A stretch of DNA of 30,711 nucleotides from Bog-159 sp049511415. GTDB taxonomy: Bacteria; Acidobacteriota; Terriglobia; Bryobacterales; Bryobacteraceae. Within the stretch, counting starts at the first letter, position 1; every line of letters begins with the position of its first letter. Below the pieces are notes generated by a model. The model was not told the origin of the DNA. It did not search any database and saw only the letters and a program-made list of their open reading frames with translations. The translations under genes and the position numbers were made by a program. Location: contig JBEKYC010000107.1 of NCBI GenBank assembly GCA_049511415.1, forward strand, positions 1 to 30,711, written 5' to 3'. Of this stretch, positions 23,751-30,711 are shown piece by piece.

Positions 23751-24548
23751 TCACACCAGTTCGACGTCCATTGGCGCCCAATCGCCTCGCATCTTCAAGG
23801 GAAAGCCGAAGAAGCTGGTGACGCTGGCCGAAACCCGCACCCGGCAACTGAGGCGCCGGATGTGTCTATCCAGGAGCACCAGCTCCATTAAGCTCTGATC
23901 GCCGCTGAACGGTTCGCCGGCCCGTTCGAGTATCCACTGGCCGACGGCGTCCCCCGCGCCGGCAGCCTGCAAATGTGGCGTCAGGACCGGGAAGGATACC
24001 CGCCCTACCACTTCATCGCCCACGAACGGATTCAATTCCGCTCCGAAGAAGATGTTCTCCGCCGGCGCGGGGTCTGCATCGTCGTCCGGTGACGGAACGG
24101 CGCGCCCGTTGAGCCTGATTTCGGCTTCGCAGCGCGGGCCGCCCGGCCCGGCGCGCAGAAACTTCGGCTGGGGCAGCACTTCGGTAATGATGGCGCGTTC
24201 GTCGTTGAATTCAATCTCGTAGTGCACGTGCGAGGCGTCCAGTGCTCCCCGTCCCCGCAGAATCCCAACGGAATGATTGAGCAGCCAGATATTGTAGCCT
24301 TCGTAAATATTGTATTCGTCCGGAACCGGCCGGCCCCGTTTTCGATAAAGGGCCGCGATATTCATGGCGATGGGCCGCCGCCCGATGCGCACGCGCAAAG
24401 CGCCTCTCTCTATGTCGGCTCCTCCCAAATGTAATTCGTGAGAGTTACGCAACAAGCCAAGGTCGCGGTCCCTTAACGCCAGCGACGATTCCAGGTGCTC
24501 GCCGGATACCTCCCAGGTGGGAGCCTGAGCCTTACCCACGATCGCCAT
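23751..24548 (-). CDS. Unrecognised protein coupled to the RHS lipoprotein
   Basis: This 265-residue protein is read from the ATG at 24548, which overlaps the end of the RHS gene by 17 bp. A TTG 51 bases upstream would add 17 residues, including a Cys-rich SCSCRAS piece, and is less likely. The sequence is soluble and beta-rich: ALRVRIGRRPIAMNIAALY, NIYEGYNIWLLNHSVGIL, HVHYEIEFNDERAIITEV, EAEIRLNGRAVP and LSCRVRVSASVTSFFGFPL. It has no signal peptide, membrane helix or known motif. Translational coupling to an RHS protein with a peptidase-like end suggests a partner such as an immunity protein, chaperone or adaptor; this is inferred from position only. It ends 9 bp from the convergent Lon-like gene. 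Confidence 0.7.
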   Translation of the reverse strand: MAIVGKAQAPTWEVSGEHLESSLALRDRDLGLLRNSHELHLGGADIERGALRVRIGRRPIAMNIAALYRKRGRPVPDEYNIYEGYNIWLLNHSVGILRGRGALDASHVHYEIEFNDERAIITEVLPQPKFLRAGPGGPRCEAEIRLNGRAVPSPDDDADPAPAENIFFGAELNPFVGDEVVGRVSFPVLTPHLQAAGAGDAVGQWILERAGEPFSGDQSLMELVLLDRHIRRLSCRVRVSASVTSFFGFPLKMRGDWAPMDVELV

Positions 24549-27500
24549 CCTGATCGGGTCCGGAAGTGAGGCGCGACAACTGCATGACACCTTTGCCAAG
24601 AAGCAGAATCTGGCGCCGCAACCAATCCGTCGGGGCCTTCTCCGCAGCCTCGCCGACGGCTCTCCGCCAGATGGTAATCAAGCTTTCCGGGTAACTGCGC
24701 GGGGCGTTCAACAGCTCATGGAATTCGATCATTACATCCTTCACGGCTTGTGGCGCGATGGGCTCCGTATAAGAATAGACCCCCACCGCATCGTAATTGC
24801 GGATCAACATCGATGTCCACTCGGGGTCCATGGCGCCGTGGCAGGAATTCAGCATGATGACCTTCCCGCGAAAAGCGCCGCGCGCGCCGAGCTTTTCAAC
24901 CCATTGCCTCATTTCAGGCGAATTGTGAGCGGTCAGAATGTCCACTTTGGACGTCACCGTCTGCATGTCTTCCTCGACTATTTTCATGTCCGGAATGGCG
25001 TCGCGTATACTCTGAATGGCATCGAAATCCGTGACTCCCGATTGCCTTCCAGGCACCTGAACCGTCACGTCGCCGGCCTTGGACAGCCCCTCCATACGCT
25101 GCAGATTCGTTTGTGCGAGCTTCGCATCTTTCCCCAGATAAAACTCGGTTTTAGCACCGTATTTGGTTTGCATTTCGACTACCGCTTTGGGCGAGTCCAT
25201 GACGATCGCGTGCGACGGCGCCGCGTCCGTGCCCAGTTGTCCAATAACCTGCGAGCGTTCGTTGAGAATCCTGCCCTGTGCGTCTACCGTGGCGGCGTTT
25301 TTCCCCACCACCAGATCTTCTGTGATGGGCCGCTGGCTGATTTCGAGGGTGCTGCCGCCGCCACCGCTCTCCGCCTCGACGCTGATGGTGCTACCTGAAG
25401 GCAGATTCAGGCGGCCTTCTGGGGCGGGCGACGAAAATAACCGGCCCGCGGGCCGCGCCGGAATTTCCACTGTCTGGGTGACCAGCTTGCCATCCAGATC
25501 GGGCGCGGTGCGCCGGATGATCTGGGCGGCGCCGTCCGGCGTCGCGGTGACACTCTCGGAATACTCCCCGGCCCAGGCCGTCACCGTTTTTCCCTCAACG
25601 GCGTACGAAGCCACGTGCGTGCCGCCGGCATTGAAGCTGACCAGATTGCCGCGCGCATCGTAGCGCAGATGAAACATACGGCCGCCGCGCGAAACGTCCA
25701 CCAGAGAGCCGCCGGGCGGCACCGTGGGACCGGCGCTCTTGCCGAAGACGGCCTGCGCCCGATCACCCGAAGGCGACGTGAACCGCATACCCTTGAGGCT
25801 GCCATCCGCATCGCGCATGGTGGTCATTTTCACCTCTCCGCGCAGTTCGCCGCCGGTGATCTTGCCGCCGGGGCCGAACTGATACGTGTCTTCCCAACCG
25901 GTTGGCTCGGCGACTTTGGCCGCGGCCAGTTCTCCTTGTTTGCCGTAAGAGTAAATCACCGACTCGCCCGAGGGATATTCCAGCCGGGCCGCGCGCCCCG
26001 CGGCATCCACCGTGCGGGTCACGTCACCCAACATCTGCGTGCCCGCCTTCGACCAGGCCTCCCGTCCGCTACGCGTCACCGGAAGCACACTGCCTTCCAG
26101 TTCTTCTCCCCCGGCTTTCAGAACGAAGGCCGGCTCGCTCTCCAACGGAGCCATGGCAATGGTGGAGATCTCCTCGGCCAAAGGCGCCTCGGCCATCTTC
26201 ACCGCGGATACGGTCAGGTCCACGCCGCCCCTGAGGCGTATCGACTCGGTGTCCGTCTCGCGCGTGTTGGTCAGTGTGGGGACCTTGTCGACATAAGGCG
26301 AGCGCCTGCCTGCCGTTTGGCGCGCCCACTCCAAATCTACCGGCACGCCCGAATCGCGCAGCCAGTTAGCCAGCGCCATGGTCTTGGCCAGCTCACGCAA
26401 ACGGTAGAATTCCGGAGATTCCTCGGCAACTTTGTCGTAGTTGGCCGTGAAGCGCGTGGCGAACTCGCGGGCGCTCTCCTCCACGGCACTCTCGTCGTCG
26501 CGCAGACCGGTGGGACTGGACGGGTCCACCACTTGCCGCTTGGCGCGCACTCCCATCTTGGCGGTCTGGAAGGTGAGCGCGTTGCCGTGAACCTGGATTT
26601 TGAAATCGTCCGCCACAATCCACAGGCGGGTCCAACTCGTCTTCTCGCGCCGATGCGTGTTCCGGAACGAAATCGTAAACTGGTCCACGAGTCCGCCCGG
26701 CAGGACCGGTAGTTGCGCGACATGGCCGTCGGAATCGACGCTCATGCCGAACGAATACTGCTTCATCAGCCAGTCGGTGATGAACATGGTCTGGCCCATG
26801 GCGGTTCCGGCCAGCATTTCCTGGGGCAGGTAAACCGCCTTCAGCCACTTGCCATCGGGCTTACGCGGATCGGCGGGATCGAGCGAGAACTGCGGGGTGA
26901 TCGGTGGATCGTGGTAGGCCAGCAGCAACGCGACGGCGAAGTCTTCGGCATCCAGCCCCTGCGCGGTGATCGTTTTATCCCCAAGCAGCGCCACCCGCTG
27001 CGAGGCTTTGTCATAGACCACGCCGCGAATCGCACCGATGTGTCCCACGGCGGTTGCCTTGGCGCCAAGCTCGATGCCTCCCAGTTGGGCGCGGCTCTTG
27101 GCGGTCGGGTCCGACAACCAATCCGTGGCTTGCAATTGCTGGATCTGGGGCCGCAGAGCTTCGGTGCCGTGGCCCGCTACGAGAGACGGCAGGGGTTGTC
27201 CGCGGGCCATGGTGGAAAGACCCATCCAGGCGGCATCTGCGACTTGTAGTGGGATGGAGAGAGCCTTGCCCACCACCCAGACATTCGCTAGCGGCCCGGG
27301 GTCGACCAGCATCGGCACAAGGGGGTCGGTGCCGCGTTCGACGACCGGAAAGCGCGCCTCTCGCAGTCGCTCGACATTGTCCGCGCCGATGCTTGTGGAT
27401 ACCAGGATAATCGCGGGCATCTTGTCATTCGGATGCTCTTGCGCAAAGTGCAGAAGGGGATCGATCTGGTGTTGGAGATCGAAGCCGCAACCACTCTCGC

Positions 27501-29292
27501 ATGCGATCGAATTGATCGCTTTCCCAGCGGCGCGGGCCTGCTCCAGAATGGCCGGCAAGTCGATCTTCCTGGTCTGCATGACATCCCCCACGATGGGTAG
27601 GGCTGCTGCTGCCTTTTCCCAGAAAGTGCCGAGCAAATCGGTGGACTTCGGAATGGACCCAAACATGGGAATGACCAGGCCATCCTTTTTCGGGTATTCT
27701 TTCCCGGTTTCTCCGAAGGCGTCCTGCCAATCGTTGGAGATGCCCCTCAGGTCGAGATTGATCTGCGTCTGCGGGGTGCTCTTCAGGAAGTCGGATACGT
27801 AGTTCTGCACCTTGGTGTTGAATAGCAGCCCGCGCAACTCCGGGTCCTGAAGCTTCGGTTTCTGCTCTTGCATGATGCGCTCGATTTCGAGCGCCATTTC
27901 GCTGACCGCATCCGTCCATTGGTTCTGAATCTGGCTGAGGGACGATGATGGATCGAAGGCGGCCGGCTGGATTTTCAATTGTGCATTGGATGCCTTGCCG
28001 GCGGCCTGCAGCCGTCCATCGCGGTCCGCGGTAAAACGCACCTTTCCCTGGCCGTCGCGCAACAGATAACGGACGTCGCCGCGCGCGTCGACCGCGGCGT
28101 ATACGGCACCGTCGGAGTAATAGGATATCGGCGCGGAAGTGCCTACTTGCCATTTCATCCAAGGCTCGGCCGTGGTTCCGGTCAGGTCCGGCAACAGGAC
28201 AAACTTGCCTTCGGGAGTGCTATATGAATCCAGGCGCCCCTCCGTGTCCCAGCGAAAGCGGTAGTCCGTCCCGCTGGCCGATGCGCGCAGCGGCAAATCG
28301 CGGCCGTCATATTCGAATTTGACGCGCAAACCGCCGGCGGTGCGGGCGGCCAATTGGCCCGCTCTGTTCCATTCCAGGGCCGCATTCCCTTCGCGGATCG
28401 GACGGCCATATTCGTCGTACTGCCAAAGCTCGTCGGCTTTTCCGCGGGCTGCCACTTCGCGCAATATCCCCTTCGGATCGCGCCGTAGTTCGCTGGCGGA
28501 TGTCTGCCCGGCCACCACCTCGTCGGTCTTGACCAGCAGGCCGGCACTGTCGTAAACATAGTTCCATGAGCCGATCAACCGTCCGGCCGGCTCATAGTGC
28601 GCCAGGCTTTGAACTTGTCCCTCGGGCGTGTAACGCAATACCGTGCGAATGCCATTTGGCAGGCGGCGCTCCGTTTCCCGGATATCATCGCGGTATGCAA
28701 AGGTCACGCGGCCGGCCTTGCTATCCATGCCGGTCAGCCGCCCGTAAATGTCGCGCTCATAGCGCACCGAGTACTCCGGGGACGAATCGCCAGCCGCCAG
28801 AAGACGTTGCAGCGCCTGGCGGCGTTTCTCCCGCGCGTCGCCGGCGCTGGTCAGGCGGCCCAGCAGAACCTTGGCGGTATCCGCCAGGGCTGCCGGAGCG
28901 GGCGTCAGGCGGTATACCGAGACGCCAGTGAGCCCTCCCCAAGGGTCCAAGGCTAAGTGGACTACTTTGTCTCCATTCCGGCGCCAAACCATGTCGGCCA
29001 CGCGCCCCAGATTGTCGCGAAAGAATTCCGTGCTGCCTTCGGAGTCTTTGGTCCACAGCAGACCTTCGTCGCCATAGCCGTAATCCACGCCGCCCTTGGC
29101 ATACCGGACCGACACCAGGCGGCCCTGGCGGTCGTAATAATATCGGGTGGAAGCCCCATCCGGAGCCACGGCTTCCACCAACCGGTCTTGCTTGTCGTAG
29201 CGGTAGCGGTACCGCAGGCTGTGTTCTTTACCGGACCGGGAACAGGCCCCCAGCAGGCAAGCCAGCAGTACGCAGGCGAATCGCCGTCTCAT
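24532..29292 (-). CDS. RHS/YD-repeat lipoprotein with C-terminal caspase-like domain
   Basis: This 1586-residue protein starts at the ATG at 29292 (AGAGG five bases upstream; the GTG at 29298 is too close to that site). A lipoprotein signal ends in LLGAC (Cys17). Residues about 28-420 are YD/RHS repeats (YRYDKQDRLVEAV, RYYYDRQGRLVSV, FEYDGRDLPL), which usually build a shell. About 470-1090 is a long insert of unknown family (motifs YLPQEMLAGTAMGQTMF and DWLMKQYSFGMS). RHS-like repeats return at about 1125-1290 (RLEYPSGESVIYSYGKQGE, HLRYDARGNLVSF). The last 140 residues have TAHNSPE (His1456) and KVIMLNSCHGA (Cys1484), a pattern like CHAT/caspase-fold cysteine peptidases. It is probably exported and lipid-anchored, acting as a surface effector or self-processing shell. 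Confidence 0.85.
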   Translation of the reverse strand: MRRRFACVLLACLLGACSRSGKEHSLRYRYRYDKQDRLVEAVAPDGASTRYYYDRQGRLVSVRYAKGGVDYGYGDEGLLWTKDSEGSTEFFRDNLGRVADMVWRRNGDKVVHLALDPWGGLTGVSVYRLTPAPAALADTAKVLLGRLTSAGDAREKRRQALQRLLAAGDSSPEYSVRYERDIYGRLTGMDSKAGRVTFAYRDDIRETERRLPNGIRTVLRYTPEGQVQSLAHYEPAGRLIGSWNYVYDSAGLLVKTDEVVAGQTSASELRRDPKGILREVAARGKADELWQYDEYGRPIREGNAALEWNRAGQLAARTAGGLRVKFEYDGRDLPLRASASGTDYRFRWDTEGRLDSYSTPEGKFVLLPDLTGTTAEPWMKWQVGTSAPISYYSDGAVYAAVDARGDVRYLLRDGQGKVRFTADRDGRLQAAGKASNAQLKIQPAAFDPSSSLSQIQNQWTDAVSEMALEIERIMQEQKPKLQDPELRGLLFNTKVQNYVSDFLKSTPQTQINLDLRGISNDWQDAFGETGKEYPKKDGLVIPMFGSIPKSTDLLGTFWEKAAAALPIVGDVMQTRKIDLPAILEQARAAGKAINSIACESGCGFDLQHQIDPLLHFAQEHPNDKMPAIILVSTSIGADNVERLREARFPVVERGTDPLVPMLVDPGPLANVWVVGKALSIPLQVADAAWMGLSTMARGQPLPSLVAGHGTEALRPQIQQLQATDWLSDPTAKSRAQLGGIELGAKATAVGHIGAIRGVVYDKASQRVALLGDKTITAQGLDAEDFAVALLLAYHDPPITPQFSLDPADPRKPDGKWLKAVYLPQEMLAGTAMGQTMFITDWLMKQYSFGMSVDSDGHVAQLPVLPGGLVDQFTISFRNTHRREKTSWTRLWIVADDFKIQVHGNALTFQTAKMGVRAKRQVVDPSSPTGLRDDESAVEESAREFATRFTANYDKVAEESPEFYRLRELAKTMALANWLRDSGVPVDLEWARQTAGRRSPYVDKVPTLTNTRETDTESIRLRGGVDLTVSAVKMAEAPLAEEISTIAMAPLESEPAFVLKAGGEELEGSVLPVTRSGREAWSKAGTQMLGDVTRTVDAAGRAARLEYPSGESVIYSYGKQGELAAAKVAEPTGWEDTYQFGPGGKITGGELRGEVKMTTMRDADGSLKGMRFTSPSGDRAQAVFGKSAGPTVPPGGSLVDVSRGGRMFHLRYDARGNLVSFNAGGTHVASYAVEGKTVTAWAGEYSESVTATPDGAAQIIRRTAPDLDGKLVTQTVEIPARPAGRLFSSPAPEGRLNLPSGSTISVEAESGGGGSTLEISQRPITEDLVVGKNAATVDAQGRILNERSQVIGQLGTDAAPSHAIVMDSPKAVVEMQTKYGAKTEFYLGKDAKLAQTNLQRMEGLSKAGDVTVQVPGRQSGVTDFDAIQSIRDAIPDMKIVEEDMQTVTSKVDILTAHNSPEMRQWVEKLGARGAFRGKVIMLNSCHGAMDPEWTSMLIRNYDAVGVYSYTEPIAPQAVKDVMIEFHELLNAPRSYPESLITIWRRAVGEAAEKAPTDWLRRQILLLGKGVMQLSRLTSGPDQDGDRG

Positions 29293-29366
29293 ACACACCT
29301 CTCTCAGCGCGGAACTGACCCAGTATACGTAAGAGATCCCGAATTTTTCCGGGCGCCGTGCGGGCG

Positions 29367-30482
29367 CTAGTGGCCCACGTATTTCCGGATCATGTCGACC
29401 ACCATCCGCCCGGCTTCCTTCTCGTCCTTCTCGACGACCACCCGGAAGCTCTCGTGCTCCTGGTGGAATTGCGAGTCGTTCCAGATTATGTGAAAGCCCC
29501 CGCCAAACATGCCGAACGAGGCTTTGCTGGCATTGAAGCCGACATCTTTGATTTGCCCCGCTTCAATCGTGAACTTGTGAACATTACCGTTGAACTTGAT
29601 GGCAGTGTGGCTGATGGTCATCATGCCTTCGCAGGTCTTCTCTTTCAGCTTCAGGGAGCGCCCATGCTCGTGCTCCATGGGAATCTGAATTTCGCCGTTT
29701 CGATCCAGCGCGGCGCTGTAATCGACCAGGGCCTGTGTCATGCCGAACGACCCGATCCACACCAGGCCGCTGACCGCGTAGGCCTGCGGGCGCTGCGGAT
29801 CCAGCTTCTTGGCTTCATCCAGGATGCCCTTGGCGCGTGCCCGATTGCCGGTCTTGAGAGTGTCTTGGGCCTGTTGAATGAGTTCGTCATACTGCTTCTG
29901 CGCAACCGGTTTGGGAGGCTCGACGGGCTTAGCCGGATTTGCTCCCGCGGGTACTGGCTGCGTGGGAGCGGTGGGTTGAACCGGAGGCGGAGGCGGGGGC
30001 GTGTAAATATTGTCGAAGATCGCACCCACCAGTTCATTGTTGCCACCCGCCGTCTTGATTTTCGCCGCTACCGCAGGGTCTAGTTTCACGTCCGCATGAA
30101 GAACTTCCACCATACGCTTTAGGCGCTTCGGAGAAGCTCCGGTTTGTAGCGCCCCGATGATGACTTCCAAGGTAAGCGGTGGACCCGGCTTGATTTCGAA
30201 ATGTTCCTTCGCCCACATGGCGTCGACAATGGCGTCGGTGGCGCCGGCATTCCGGAAGTCACGTTCGTCCGCGACGGTCATTGGAAATGCCAGACCCCGC
30301 TCGTTGATGTATTTCACGAGTTCGTCTGGCCTGAGAACGCCGATCTGAAGCGCTGTCATGAGCTGCTGTTTCTCAAATGGGGCCTTCCGCGTCTCCTGCG
30401 CCGGGGCAGGGAGCCACATTCCAAGAAACAGGGCTATGGCTGTGGCGGCGCCATTGCCTGTGCGCGCGAAAGAGCGGGTCAC
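29367..30482 (-). CDS. Secreted TPR-containing protein with PH/GRAM-like C-terminus, function unknown
   Basis: This 371-residue protein starts with GTG at 30482, which shares one base with the upstream stop (TAGTG) and has GGAGG about 10 bp before it. A signal peptide covers about 1-28 (ending PAPAQ). Two similar helical units follow at about 38-90 (LQIGVLRPDELVKYINERGL) and 103-160 (IIGALQTGASPKRLKRMVEV). A proline-rich linker runs about 160-195, with PPPPPP. A TPR-like pair lies at about 197-240 (LIQQAQDTLKTGNRARAKGI). The C-terminal 120 residues are beta-rich and end in a helix (MMTISHTAIKFNG, FHIIWNDSQFHQEHESF, AGRMVVDMIRKYVGH). That order resembles a PH/GRAM domain, but this is a guess from shape. 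The RHS gene follows after 74 bp on the same strand. Confidence 0.75.
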   Translation of the reverse strand: MTRSFARTGNGAATAIALFLGMWLPAPAQETRKAPFEKQQLMTALQIGVLRPDELVKYINERGLAFPMTVADERDFRNAGATDAIVDAMWAKEHFEIKPGPPLTLEVIIGALQTGASPKRLKRMVEVLHADVKLDPAVAAKIKTAGGNNELVGAIFDNIYTPPPPPPVQPTAPTQPVPAGANPAKPVEPPKPVAQKQYDELIQQAQDTLKTGNRARAKGILDEAKKLDPQRPQAYAVSGLVWIGSFGMTQALVDYSAALDRNGEIQIPMEHEHGRSLKLKEKTCEGMMTISHTAIKFNGNVHKFTIEAGQIKDVGFNASKASFGMFGGGFHIIWNDSQFHQEHESFRVVVEKDEKEAGRMVVDMIRKYVGH

Positions 30483-30711
30483 TATTTCTTGTCCTCCGGG
30501 TCTTCTCCCAGCGCCTTAAGAGCTTCGCGGCGCTTTTTCTCTTCCGGAGTCAGAGTTTTGCTTGTCTTCGCCGTCCGGCGTGGCGCGCTGGTCTGGGTTG
30601 GATCCGTTTGCGCGGGAGGCTGAGTGGCGTCCGTCGGGGTCGCGACTGGTGTTACCGGTGGAGGGGAGGCGGGGGTGGAACCCACGACCGGAGTCTGCAC
30701 GGCCGGATTCG
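30482..30711 (-). CDS. C-terminal end of a Pro/Thr-rich protein (5' end outside window)
   Basis: The frame is open from the window edge to a TAG at 30484-30482, giving at least 75 residues. The visible part is a low-complexity Pro/Thr/Ala tract (TPASPPPVTPVATPTDATQP, TQTSAPRRTAKTS). It ends in a charged helix-like tail (LTPEEKKRREALKALGEDPE). It is probably the linker and tail of an exported or envelope protein, but nothing more can be said. The GTG at 30700 is not a convincing start, as the frame continues upstream. Its stop overlaps the next start by one base, so the genes are probably co-transcribed. Confidence 0.6.
   Translation of the reverse strand, partial: NPAVQTPVVGSTPASPPPVTPVATPTDATQPPAQTDPTQTSAPRRTAKTSKTLTPEEKKRREALKALGEDPEDKK

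Overview
The window is high-GC bacterial DNA with dense, tightly packed genes. Its features fit an acidobacterium of the Solibacter/Bryobacter type: a fused 2-oxoglutarate E2-E1 enzyme, many secreted proteins of unknown function, and large multidomain accessory proteins. That placement is an inference from gene content. No rRNA, tRNA, CRISPR array or complete insertion sequence was seen.

Left part (1-7756). A truncated gene of unknown function meets a minus-strand VgrG-type spike gene tail to tail. Next comes a 1217-residue multifunctional 2-oxoglutarate dehydrogenase/decarboxylase (kgd type), then the decayed remains of a VapC PIN-domain toxin. Two secreted proteins follow, one of them a likely outer-membrane beta-barrel.

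Centre (8150-23741). Ten consecutive plus-strand cistrons, with gaps of 24 bp or less and several overlaps, look like one operon of about 15.6 kb. In order they are: a double zinc-ribbon/propeller-like protein; a vWA protein with a complete MIDAS motif and a membrane anchor; a small polytopic membrane protein; a 1079-residue tubulin/FtsZ-like GTPase; a zinc-ribbon/Hsp70-like ATPase, broken here by two frame disruptions; a membrane-anchored coiled-coil protein; a zinc-ribbon/pseudokinase/TPR membrane protein; an ECF-like sigma factor; a soluble zinc-finger protein that is probably its anti-sigma; and a free-standing Lon-like (S16) Ser-Lys protease domain. I infer a membrane-associated cytoskeletal or surveillance machine with a chaperone-like ATPase, signal-input modules, its own transcription switch and a dedicated protease. 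This is the best candidate for an undescribed system.

Right part (23751-30711, minus strand). Four genes run toward the operon: the end of a proline/threonine-rich protein, a secreted TPR/PH-like protein, a 1586-residue RHS-repeat lipoprotein ending in a caspase-like His/Cys domain, and a small protein whose start overlaps the RHS stop. The RHS pair looks like a secreted effector or processing module. It ends 9 bp from the end of the Lon-like gene.

Oddities worth checking are the exact 17-bp tandem duplication that breaks the Hsp70-like gene, the second break about 500 bp later, the exact Lon spacing of the Ser-Lys dyad, and the vapC relic.
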